Positions 29,905-43,200 of a stretch of 64,000 bases of DNA are shown here, piece by piece; within the stretch, counting starts at the first letter, position 1, and each line of letters starts with the position of its first letter. The notes beneath the pieces are model-generated. The model saw nothing but the letters and a program-made list of their open reading frames with translations. It ran no database searches and was not told where the DNA came from. Origin of the DNA: Elgaria multicarinata webbii (taxonomy: Eukaryota > Chordata > Lepidosauria > Squamata > Anguidae). The stretch covers positions 126,250,240 to 126,314,239 of the forward strand of contig NC_086175.1 of assembly GCF_023053635.1 (NCBI RefSeq), in the 5' to 3' direction. The position numbers and the translations under genes were made by a program.

Positions 29905-32126
29905 ATTTCTGAAATAAGTGGTCTTCCACCGGAAGGAAAGGACCCATAAGAAGGCTGCACCTTTATTTTATAAAATAAAATAAAATAAAATAATCATTCC
30001 CTCTATGGTAGGGTGACCATATGGAAAGGAGGACAGGGCTCCTGTAGCTTTAACAGTTGCATAGAAAAGGAGATGTCAGCACGTGTCATCTTTATGCACA
30101 CAGCACCTGGTGAAATCCCCTCTTCATCACAACAGTTAAAGCTGCAGGAGCCCTGCCCCTTTTTGTATCTGGTCACCTAGCCCAGCCATCTTCACTGTGT
30201 AGCTTCCAGTGGAAGCTGGTGGCTCCAACATCAATGGGGCAGTAGGTCTGCTCCAGTTTTCAGCCAGAACCACTCAGAACTCTAAAGAAGCACCTTGGAT
30301 ACCTCCTTTAGAGTTCTGACTGGTTCTGACTAAACCCCGGAGCAGATTCATCGCACTACTGATACAGGAACCACCAGCCTCCACTGGATAGCTCCATTCA
30401 GTTAGGCTGCAATCCTTTACCCACTCACCTGGGAGTAAGCCCCACTGAACTCAATGGGACTTGTTCCTGCAGACATGTATAGGTTTTGAGCTGTTAATTA
30501 GAGTTTGCAGACATGTTGTTGTTGTTTACCTGTGTGTCCAATGCCCTCTTATAACACTGCATTTCCTCCATTTTGTCCTTCAGATATTTTGCTCTTTGGG
30601 CAGCTAGCCTAGAAAAAGAGACACATGAGTAGGATTCAACCATCCACATTTCAGAAAGATTTACTCTTGGCCAGGGGCTGATGTGGAGAGGGCTGGCTTA
30701 AAGTAGGGTGACCACACGGAAAGGAGGACAGGGATCCTGCAGTTGGCATTAAAAAGGGAATTTCAGCAGGTGTCATTTGTATATATGGAGAACCTGGTGA
30801 AATTCCCTCTTCGTCACAACAGTTAAAGCTGCAGGTGTTCTTGTAGAGCGACCAGATACAAAAGAGGGCAGGTCGTGCTGCATGCATGCAAATCAAACCG
30901 GCTGAAATTCCCTTTTCTATACAACTGTTAAAGATACAGCAGCGCTCTCCTCCTTTCCATAGGGTCACCCTATTTAAAGGAACAGCTCATGCCTAGAGAC
31001 TTACTCTTCTGCCAGCTGCACTTGCTCCAGGCGCTCAGTGAGGTCCTGATTCTGCTTTTGTTTCGATTCTCTTGCCGCCTTGTCCTCTAACTGCTTCCCC
31101 AACTGTTGTGAATACTCCTCTTGCTTTTGTTGAAGGGTGGGGCTAAGCGGCCTCCTCTCGAAAATGAAGGATTTCTGTCAAGGAAAGAAGCACCGGTCTG
31201 TGTATGAACAAGAGGAACAACCCACGCAAGCCTGTGTAAATGAAAAGTTTACGTCTTCAGAATTGTAGAGGCATAGGATCCGAGGAACGTGAAGATGAAT
31301 TTCTCATAAAGTTGGTTGGCTTCCTAAAGGCAGTATAGAAAGTATATTATAATATGTGTCACGCACATCCACCCCACTTCCAAGCACAGGTTTCGTACAT
31401 GGAATTTCCAAGCACTGACAAGACCCAGTCTTGGGCTTCATCTGGAAGAGCACGGGAGGAAAGCGCGTTGCTCTTATTCTCTGCAGTACGATGAAATCAG
31501 CTCTGCTCCATTAGTGTTACATGGTGGAACCAGCCATCCCTAAAACCGGTTTTTTCAGTGCTGGGAAAAACACACTTCCAGGTGGAGGGGGATGAGAGAC
31601 ACTTCTTACCCACCGCCTTTCAGGCTCCCCCTGCTACTGGCAGTATGAATAGGATTGGGAAGGAATTAAAAGAACATAAAAGAGCCCTGCTGGATCAGAC
31701 CAAGGGTCCATCTAGTCCAGCACTCTGTTCGCACTGTGGCCAACCAGCCATCAGCCAGGGATGAACAACCAGGACATGGTGCAACAGCACCCTCCCACCC
31801 ATGTTCCCCAGCAACTGGTGCACACAGGCTTACTGCCTCGAACACTGGAGATAGCACACAACCATCTCGCCTGGCACCAACATTGTTACCTTTTCGGCGC
31901 CAGGTCAAGACTTTTCTCTTCTCCCAGGTATTTAACAGCATTTAACAACATATACTAAGTTTGTTTTTGTTTTTAATGTATCCCAAAACTGTTGTAGTTT
32001 AAATGGTTACTGTTGTTTTTATATTTTTGAAGGTTTAAAATTTTGTGTACTTTTTAATGTTCACTGTTTTTAACTTGTGTAAACTGCCCAGAGAGCTTCA
32101 GCTAATGGAGTGGTATATTAAATAAA

Positions 32127-32170
<44 letters not shown>

Positions 32171-34215
32171 ATCAGGGCTTATAGCCATTGATAGCCTCCG
32201 CCTCCAGGAATTTATCCAACCCCTTTTTAAAGCCATCCAAATTGGTGGCCATCACTACATCTTGTGGTAGTGAGTTCCATCATTTAACTATGTGCTGTGT
32301 GAAGAAGTACTTCCTTTTATTTGTCCTGGATCTCCCACCAATCAGCTCCATGGGATGAACCCGGGTTCTAGAGGCAACGGCTGACTAGGGGGAAATAGGG
32401 ACACTTGGCCTGTCTTTCAGTTCGCAGGAGCCTTAAAACCAAGATCTCTAATAGGGTGACAGAAATCAACAAAGATTCTAGAGAAACATATGCTTCAGGG
32501 AGTCCCCCACTCATCCATCTGGCATGTCTCCAACATTTTCTGGGATGGGAGGGTGGTCTTTGAAGGATTAAGCTAGTTCAAAATGTCTCCCTGTTCAAAG
32601 CGGAAACAAACTGTCGCTTTCAACAGGAGATATCAAGGCAGGTAGCCTACTGCCTGCCAAGGTACGATCTTACGTAGGTTTCTGCAGGTTTTTCGTTCCT
32701 GTGGTTCCTGATGGCTTCAGCAACCCCAAGGTTAAATGCTGCCACCTTCTGGCTCTGTTCTCGGTGTGACATGACGCGCATCTGTGGTTGGAGAGAGAGT
32801 TGGATGTAGTCGAAGTCAAAAGTGGGGGTGAACAATGACGAAAGCATGAAAGGAAGCTCTGGCAAATCAAGGTAACTGCAATGCAAGGCTCTCTTGGTCT
32901 CCAGCCTTCCACACATGTATTAGCTTTGCACCTGAAAGCAGACTTTGATACAGGGGATGCTTTAAAAAAACAATTTCCCAAATGCATTTGGAAATGGTAG
33001 TGAATGCAAGAAACTGCCTTGTGAGTCCTTATGCATTGGTCCATTTTGAATTGCCTGCTCTGGCCTGCAGCAGCTTCCTAGGGTCTCAGGTAGAGGTCTT
33101 ATCCATCACCTGCTACCTGCCCTTTTAGCCAGAGTTGCTGAGCGTTGAATCTAGGGCCTGATCTACACCAAGCAGGATATTGCACTATGAAAGCAGTATG
33201 AAAGCGGTATATAAAAGGCAGGAGCCCCACCAAGCAGGATATAGCACTATGAAAGCGGTATATGGCATGTGTCAATGGGCCCCAACAGTTGTCAGCGCAC
33301 TTCAATACCGCTACAAAGCAATAGTGTGGCTCCTGCCTTTTATATACCGCTTTCATAGAGCAATATCCTGCTTGGTGTAGATTAGGACTGGGACTTTCTG
33401 GATGCAAAAGATGCACTCTCCTATTGAACCCTGAACCCTCCCTTACTGGCCTCTGAGGACTATACCACATACCCTGGCTGAATAGGTGAACTGCCTAATT
33501 CTTGGTCGTTATTACCGAGCTTACTGGCAGGCATACATGAATGGTGTCAGATCTCAACTTAGTTGCGCCCCTAGACCCATTAAAGAGTCCACACAATGGT
33601 GCCACCATCTTTTCTCTCTTAGCATAGGATGCTGCCAGATAGTATTTGCTATGACTTGCAATCCAAAGAGAGTGGGCCCCCAAGTCTATTGGGATGGGGC
33701 GTGGGGCTCTTGGACAGGTCCTCTGTTCACGTGCCTCACTTCCTTCCACTCATCACAGACAATGCCTCGGCTTCCTCTTCACTTTAAGCAGTTAAAAGGG
33801 TCTCCTTGACCAAGTTGTCCCAGGACGCCCAGATTGCTGGACCTGGGCTTACAGGGCTGACTCATCTCCCTCTCTTACCTAGCCATCCCATTCGAAAAGG
33901 CCATATTTGGAGGTCAGACTTTCCACCTGCTCCAATGAGTGGCACAGTTGGGCGCTCGCCAGGGCCCTAAGAGCAGAGGAGGGCCCACTGCCCCAGTTTG
34001 TACAAAGTATGCAAGAAGATCAGATGCAGATCAGATTCTCAGTTTGCATGTCCCGCCTGTTGCAGGTTAGGGGCACCTGTTGAGCGTGTTATGCCTAAGA
34101 CAGACACACACATAAATAAATCCTGGAGCCAACACTGGAAGGTATAAACTTTGACATCATGTGAGAAAATGCACAAGTTCTATCTTTGATGTGTTTGGCT
34201 TGTCATGATTCCTTC

Positions 34216-34268
<53 letters not shown>

Positions 34269-37200
34269 TTATTTGTATCCCGCCTTTTGCCCAATACTGG
34301 GCCTCAAGGCGGCCAAGTTCTACAGCAGCCTTCCTCAACCTGGGGCGCTCCAGATGTGTTGGACTGCATCTCCCAGAATGCCCCAGCTGGCTGGGGCATT
34401 CTGGGAGTTGTAGTCCAACACATCTGGAGCGCCCCAGGTTGAGGAAGGCTGTTCTACAGTCATGAAGGGAGGCCTGCAAGCATGTGTGAATCAGCCCTGA
34501 GGAAAACAACCATTCGTCTTCTCATTTCAAAAGGCCTGCTTTTAAAACAAGAAGAACGGTGGCAAATCCATCCCCCTACCAGCTGCTTCCGAAGGGCGTC
34601 TTGATCTTTTAGGGCCTGATATTGCTCCAGGATCCTGTCTTCTTCCTTCTCTTTCCTCCTCCGTTCTTCGCTCAAGTACAGAGGAACGTTCCTCTGGGCA
34701 CGCTGCATACACAGATAGCACATTTCCTGCAGGTGCACAAAGCGTAGCACATGGTTATTATTTATTAGGGGATATAATATTTATTTTGATGTATTATTCC
34801 CTGTTTTCCTCAGAGACTAAAAAAAAAGGGGGGGGGGAATTGATCTAAGCGAAGAAATCAAACTAAGCCTGTCCAGGTAAGAACTCTGAGAAAGCTTTCT
34901 TTGCCATTACAAAGAATGCTCTTGGTGTGTTTAGTGGGCATGGTTTTAATGGATAGCAATTTGTGTCACATTTCCATATGCTAATTTATATCTAAAAATG
35001 CAAATTTAGAAATAGTAACTACAATTTAAATCGAAACACAACACATCTTACCATACTGGAGAAGAGTTGACCTGTGACCTGTGTGCCTACTCGGTTGACT
35101 GTTCTGGTGCTGTTGATGGGCAGCTTATCATAGAATCTTAGAATAGTAGAGTTGGAAGGGGCCTATAAGGCCATTGAGTCCAACCCCCTGCTAAGTGCAG
35201 GAATCCACCTTAAAGCATACCTGACAGATGGCTGTCCAGCTGCCTCTTGAAAGCCTCTAGCGTGGGAGAGACCACCACCTCCCTACGTAACTGGTTCCAT
35301 TGTCGTACTGCTCTAACAGTCAGGAAGTTTTTCCTGATGTCCAGCCGGAATCGGGCTTGCTGTAACTTGAGCCTGTTATTCCATGTCCTGCATTCCGGGA
35401 GGATCGAGAAGAGATCCTGGCACTCCTCTGTGGGACAACCTTTCAAGTATTTGAAGAGTGCTATCATGTCTCCCCTCAATCTTCTCTTCTCCAGGCTAAA
35501 CCTGCCCAGTTCTTTCAGTCTCTCTTCATAGGGCTTTGTTTCCAGACCCCTGATCATCCTGGTTGCCCTCCTCTGAACATGCTCCAGCTTGTCTGTGTCC
35601 TTCTTGAAGTGTGGTGCCCAGAACTGGACACAATACTCAAGATGAGACCTAACCAGGGCCGAATAGAGAGGAACCAGTACCTCACACAATTTGGAAGCTA
35701 TACTTCTATTAATGCAGCCCAAAATAGCATTTGCTTTTTTTGCAGCCACATCACACTGGCTTCAAGGGCCAGGTCTCGCGTCTTACAGTTCTTTTTCTTT
35801 AAACTGGACTTGGACTGGACAGGCATTCAGATAGAGGATACCTTCAAACAGAGGACTGTCCTCTATAGAAGTAGGACACATGTCCGCTCCAAGTCACATC
35901 AAGTTGTATTTGCTAAAATCCATCAATCATTGCAATACCTGTCATTGCACAGCACACATTTTATAACTGATGCAATGGCAGTGTCCTTTACTTAGGGAAG
36001 GCTTCTAGCCATGGCATATTAAATATTAAAATTAAAATATTTAAATGTGACTATAAAATGTCAATTGCTCCAATTTGTTCTACATCCTTCTTAAAATGTG
36101 ATGCCCAGAACTGGACACGGTTCTCCAAATGCACCTGGCCAGCATAGAATAGAATGGAACTATTATTTCTCATGGTGTGGATACCATGCTTCTGGTTAAA
36201 TGCAGGGTGACTGCAATGGCTTTTTTTAGCAGCCACATCGCACTGCCTGGTTTACGTTCAGCTTGCGATCAATTAAGACTCCAAGATCTTTTTTCACATG
36301 TTTTCACGAAGGATAAGACTATCAATGGCTACTAGTCATGATGGATACATAGGCTGTGTGCCTCTGTATGCCAGCTGTTGGAGAACACAAGCAAGACAGT
36401 GCTATTGTGGTCGTATCTTCTTCCCAGAGGCATTTGGTTGGCTGTTGTGGAAACAAAATGGAGGACTAAGGAGGCCTTTGGTCTGATGCAGCAGGCATCT
36501 CCTACGTTCTTAAGTACTGCTGACAAGCCATTACACACAGATACACACATCCTATACTTCACATAAGAAGATAAGAAGAGTCATGCTGGATCAGACCAAA
36601 GGTCTATCTAGTCCGACATTGGACTAGCCCACTACCGTATTTCTTCGATTCTAAGACGCACTTTTTCCCCTAAATAACAGCTCTAAAAATGGACTGCGTC
36701 TTAGAATCGATGGCGTCTTAGAATCGAAGCAATATGGTAAGAGGAAAAGAGGAAGCTCCTGCAGCATCCTCGAGCCATGCGAGCGAGGAGGAGCTGGTTG
36801 GTTTTTTGTTAGGCAAATTTATTCGTAAGTCCCATCGATTTCCATGGGACTTACTCGCGTGTCGTCGTCCCCTGGTGCACAGACAAGTAAAGAGTGGGAC
36901 TGGAGAGTTAAGTTTACTCTTTGTTTCAACGCCCCCCTTCTTCCCGCGCAAACGGCAGTTTCTTCTCTCACAGAGGGAAAAAAGAAAAGGACACAACCTT
37001 TTCTCTAGGCATGAGTTGGCTGGGCAGTGAGGGAAGTATTTCTTTGATTCTAAGATGCCTTTTTTCCCCAAATAAACATCTCTAAAAATGGGGTGCGCCT
37101 TAGAATCGATGGCGTCTTAGAATCGAAGAAATACGGTATCTAGTCCAACATAGACCAAAGGTCTATCTAGTCCAACACACACAACCAACAAGCAACTCAC

Positions 37201-40200
37201 AAGCAGGACACAAGTGCAACAACACTCTACTGCCCATGTTCCCCAGCAACTGATGAACTTAGACATACTGCCTATATTGGAGGTAGCATATAGGCATCGG
37301 AACTAGAAGTCATTGATAGCCTTCTCCTCCAGGAATTTCTCCAATCTCCTTTTAAAGCCATCCAAATTGGCGGCCTTCACTATAACATGTGGTAGCAAAT
37401 TCCAGAGTTTAACTATGCGCTGTGTGAAAATGTATCTGCCCCGAATCTCCCACCGTTCAGCTTCATGGGATGACCCCCTTGGGTTCTAGGATTATGGGAG
37501 AGGGAGAAAAATGTCTTCCTATCCACTTTCTCTATACCATGCATCATTTTGTACACCCCTATCATGGCCCCCCTACTCACCTTTGTTCTAAGCCAGCCTT
37601 CCTCAACCTGGGGCGCTCCAGATGTGTTGGACTATAACTCCCAGAATGCCCCAGCCAGCTGGCTGGGGCATTCTGGGAGATGCAGTCCAACACATCTGGA
37701 GCGCCCCAGATTGAGGAAGACTGTTAAGCTATACCTGAGACTTTGAATTTTTTTTTTATCCCTAAATGCAGGAGTTTTACTCACCTGTAACCACTTGTGT
37801 ATCTCCCTGACTGAAAGCCTAGTCAGAAAAATTCATTGAACTACTTTAGGGGGAGAAAGAAGGCGGGTTGATACAGCCCGTGGCCACCAAATAATGGTCA
37901 GAAAAACTACCAGCAATCTCACAACCCAACAGGATGGCATCAACGGTATATAAATCAGAGAAATCATGGCACCCATGTGTAAATCGCACAACATAGAAGC
38001 ATCCTTTTATACCACCAGTATCTCCATGTGATCCCAAGCCAGGTCATGAGTCTAACGATTGCCCCACATACTCCAGGACTCCAACTTGTGGAGGCCATCA
38101 GACGGATGAATCCGATTAGAGACTGCAGGAAATGCACTCGACACAACCAGGGCTTCCTTTCTTTCTGACACAGAAATTGGTGGGAGCTCAAATTCATCCT
38201 TCACTCAACAGAAAGGTATGGGTGAGTGGTGGGCCAAGTGGCAATACGGGCCGCGGGCCGCCTGCTGCCAACCACTCCCTAATGCCAAACATCACTCCCC
38301 CAGCCACAATTACACCCCCCCCAAGCCACAGATATAGCTGGCAAAATGAAGAAGAGCTACATATTATACCTGTCCTGCCCTACCATGATCTTGACAAATT
38401 GGGGATGGAGTCCTGGATCTGGGGACAGGTATTTGGGTGGGGCTGGCTTCCTGCTCCATCTTCGAGGCATCGGGAACAGACGGCGTTTGCCTGGAGAGCA
38501 CAAAATGCAATGCGTAGGTGTTTATGGCTTTGAAGGATAGCTGCCAAACAGGTATAAGTAGCAGCACGTGCACACTGTTGGATCCTGGATTGGATCTGGT
38601 TTTTATTTTTCCACTGTTTTTACAATTACCTGGAGACCTGAAGAAAATGAGGAGTCAGCAGAACGTATTCCCTTAAATGTCAAGGTCTCAGCTGGACACT
38701 TATTGAATTATTGAATTATTGTATGGAAGCATTTTTCTGCAAATAATCAATTAGTGATTGCATCATTGTACACAACTGCCTATATAAGTAGCTGTGTTTT
38801 TCATGTTTTTTATTCCTTCATCTTACCCCATCTTGATGTATGCTGCTATGTATTGAACGTCTGTGAGTATTTGTATATGTGCTGTCATAACTAAATTATT
38901 TCAACTGTCAGTAAAGGATTTGCTTTTAACTTACAAAGAATCCTTTGCCTCATTTAGTCTTTGCTGCGTCCTAAACTGAGAGCCGCTGCTACTTCTGCTC
39001 AACTCTGGTTCAGAGTGTGATTTTCCAACACACACAACAGGATCGTGGCCAGGGGAAAGACAAGGCTATTTCCCCACTTCCTATCTCAATGGTAGGATCA
39101 TGGCAGCACCAATGTTAAGACTCATTGTCACCCCATCAGAGTGCAGATCACCGGGACAGGACAATGTCCGTGCACCACAGACTACCAAGGAGGGATGGAC
39201 AGTTCCATTCATTTAGTTCTCACCAAGATTTATGGATCTTCAGGCTTAAGTTCCTTAGATCCCATTTCCACAGAAGTGTCAAGTTATTTTTTTAAAAAAA
39301 AATGCACAGAAATTCACACCTTTTTGCAAACCTTTTCCCCAAATGGACACATTTTCCAAGTTCTTTTCCACTGACGTTACACACAGTTTTCTCTAACTTA
39401 TGCATCTCATGCACACTTTTAAATGCAGAGTCCATCCTTTGTTAGGTTTGACGATTGGCCAGTAGGCTGACAATTTCAGCAAAGGGAGCTAACGTTCTCC
39501 TGATTGCTGGGAATCTCTCCCCGAGTGCCTTTCGAATGTGACATGCTGGCTCAGTTCAGACAACATGTTTCTCAACTGTGGTTTTAGAACTCCACAGTGG
39601 AGTTTTTTACACCACCATTGAGAAACGTATTGTCTGGCAGAAAAACACTCCATGCAGAAAATCCACGCTGTGCAGAAGAGAGTTCCTGCAGAACCATTGT
39701 GTTGCATGTCATGTGGTGGGCTCTGTGGAGTTTTCCATTGCATTGAGTTGATTTTTCCCATTGGCTACAGAACTCCCCGGCAAGAGTGGCGAAAGGAGCG
39801 AGTGCCGCTCTAGGAGAGCTGCCGGGATTGTTGTTTTTTTTGCAGCAATGGCTGATGGGATACCATTGGGAGGACCGGGGGAGGAGAAAGGGCGGAGGAA
39901 CTGTCAAACAACGTGATGGATTTTACTGAACTCCACGGTAGCCCACAGTCACACTACGGTGGAGTGTTGCGTGGAGAGTACCCCCTAAAAACTCTACCAC
40001 TAAGTAGAGTTTTCACACTGCGTTGACTAACATGTTTTCTGAACTGAGCCTCTCAGAGCTAAGGTGGTCAGAGGAAAAGGTTTAGAGCAGTTCTGAACTC
40101 CAGAGCATGTGGAGACCTTAGAGGTATAAGTTGGCTGAATGTGGAACAAACTCTTGAATACATTGGCTCTCTCTGAGAAGTGAATGCAGTGTTAGCAGAT

Positions 40201-43200
40201 TCTCTACCTGGCCTTCCCAATATACTGTGCCTTGAATATCTGTAAGTGAAACAATGGTTACAAAACACAGCATGGGTCTCCAATGCTTTTTCATCCAAAG
40301 GAAACTAAGCTCCGTAACTTCTAACCCCTTGGGGACCGCCTAACAGAACTATCTCAATAATCAGAATGCAAAGCGGTAAGTTGAAATTTCATCTGTCTGT
40401 TCATCTCTGGCATTTCTCTTGTGGGAACAGTATAATAAGCTTTGGCTTGCAAACAAGATACCTCAAAGTTGATGCAGAACCCCTTGCAGAGGCATCCAAT
40501 GGAGGAGATCTCTGGTTGATCTCCTCCAATTTCTCCCTCCCTGGGCCTGTACAAAGGAACCCTTCCAATTAAACAATATACGGCTCCTACATGTTTAATT
40601 GTGCGCAAGCCAGTTCTCCAGATAGGTTGCTCTACGGTCCCGAAAAGCAACTGCTGGCATTCCGCACGCCCCAGACAAGTCCTTAAAACATTTACAAGCT
40701 CTTCAGCAAAGAAGACGTTGACCTCGTCGAAACCCGACAGGCTCCTGGCATCAAGGGATAGGATAGAATTCACTTGCATCGAGAAAGAGAATCCTAAACC
40801 TCTTTCAACAACAGCTACAAAGAGCATAAGGGAAGAGGAGAGCGATGACAGGAGGAGAAACCAAAGGAGCTGGACCTCACATTACATCTTTCATGAAAAG
40901 GAAGAGTTTTGGAAGTGACTCCTATGTCTGGGTACCAACGCTAACTCCTTGTACAAAGACACAGAGGACTAGCAGCCTGCAGGCCAAATTCGATATGGGG
41001 GCAGAGAAGGTTCCAACCCTGACTGGGTGCGAGATGAGCGCTGAACTCTTCCCGGGTCCATCAATTCTTCCTGGCAAATTAAGCCCTGGCAGCTTCATTT
41101 TTTATTTATTTATTTTGCCACCTGTAAGGTTCAAAAACCAGGCATGAGCACAGCTGGGGGTGGGCAATCATCTTAGGGAGGGGAGAGAGATTTGCGGGGG
41201 AGAATCGTTGGGTGTGTAGGATGGCTTAAGCATGTCTTGATAAAAGAAGGAAGCAAATTCCGGTTGGCAGAAACCATTGCCTGCCTGATTTAGATGCAAC
41301 GGCAAATTACAATGATTGTTGACCGCAAAGTGACGGAGGATACTTGGCTCTGTGAGAGGAACATCCGAGGCAGAGTGCCAACAGGCAAACCATGACTGGA
41401 GCGTGATGTCAGAACTGGCTGGGCCAGTTATCTAGGACAAGGGTAGGCAATATGATACCAATGCACCCCAGACAATTTTCTTGGGACCCAGCAAGGCCCC
41501 CCACCCCTCCCATGCTTTTAAAAAAAATTAAGCTATTTTCTTACAAGCAGCTGGAATTGCTGTGAAATAGGTTTCTGTTGCTGCTGAAAATTTTGGGTTC
41601 AAAGGGGTTGTTTAGGGTGATGGGGCTCAGCCCCCACCTCTGCCTTCGGCTCAGACGTTTGGGCAGGATGCTTGTCCTTTGCCACTCCCCCAATGGTGGT
41701 CATTCTGTGGTGCTGCCCAGGACAGTTCCTCAAATAGCCAAATGTACCCATGGGCGCTCAAAAGTTGCCTAATCCTGATTTAGGATGAGTAATAGGATAA
41801 ACGGATTGGTGTCCTGAAGGTTCTCATATTTAACGTGCCTGGGAAGACGAAAGAGAGAAGGGAATTTCAGCTAGGTGTGTTTGTGCGAAATGAGATGGAT
41901 GCAGGCATAGACAAACGAAGCTGAACACTGAAATTTTAGGGTAGTGGTGAGGAAGGAAAGGAAGTGCACGTACTATGGGCTTGGCCTGCAAGCCGTTGCT
42001 ACCTTCCCTGAACCCTTCTATCAGTGTGGCCTAATGAGCTCACTTATGTTTACATAAGGTGACCATATGAAAAGGAAGACAGAGCTCCTGTATCTTTAAC
42101 AGTTGTATAGAAAAGGGAATTTCAGCGGTGCCATTTGTAGGCATGCAACACCTGGTGAACTCCCTTTTCATTACAACAGTTAAAGCTGCAGGAGCCCTGC
42201 CATCTGGACCAGATTCAAAAGAGAGCAGGGCTCATGGAACTTTTAACTGTTGTGACGAAGAAGGAGTTTCACCAGGTGCTGCATGCATACAAATAGCACC
42301 TGCTGAAATTCCATTTTCAATATAACTGTTAAAGATACAGGAGCCCTGTCCTCCTTTTCATACGGTCACCCTATTTTACAGGTTGAATGGGTTCAGAGAG
42401 ACTATTGCCCAGAAGAGCACAGATTCTGCATGCTGAAGATGCCACTTGCAACACCCAGTGTCTCCAAATTTATTTATATATTTATTTATTCATTTGAGGA
42501 GGAGGAAGCCATTTTGGGAAAGGGACCATGGGGCACTAGAGAGATGAAACCAACCAGAATACACAGTATTGAGCTAGCCCAGGATGTGAGCAACTTGTGG
42601 CCCTTCAGATAATTTGGTGTACAACTCCCATCAGACCTAGCCAGTATAGCCAATGGGATTTGTAGGCCCACACTTAGAGGAGGCTAGACCAGAAGTGCAG
42701 AACCTTTTTCAGCGAGAGAGCCTAGGGGCACAAGAACATAAGAAGAGCCATGATGGATCAGACCAAGGGTCCACCTAGTCCAGCATTCTTGTTCACAGGG
42801 TAGCCGAAAAGCTGTTGACCAGGGGGGGGATCTACACAGCGCCGTGAAGGCGCTTGCGTGCGCCTCCAGTGCGCCCCGAAAGTCATTGTGTAGATCCTGC
42901 CTCGGACTACGCTGGGAAGGGCGCCTCTAGTCTGTCCGACCGTCCGTCAGGCTGGTCCCGCCCCATCCCGGCCGTGGGCTTTATAATAGGAAATCCTTCC
43001 TCCCAATGGCCCGGGTGAGTGCAACCTCCTTGCTGCCTCGGCGTTTCTGGGGGCGGCGGGGGGGGGGGGAGAAGGATGCTTGAACTAACTGCTCGACTGC
43101 CCCCTCCAGCAGCAACAGGTTAAATGCTTCAGCCCGGGCCATTGGGAGGAAGGATTTCCTATTATAAAGCCCATGGCCAGGATGGGGCGGGGCCAGCCTG

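Noticed and set aside
35210-35749. 179-codon minus-strand frame as a host gene
   Set aside because: The motifs ([37 protein letters not shown]) are CR1 reverse-transcriptase ORF2, not a host gene.
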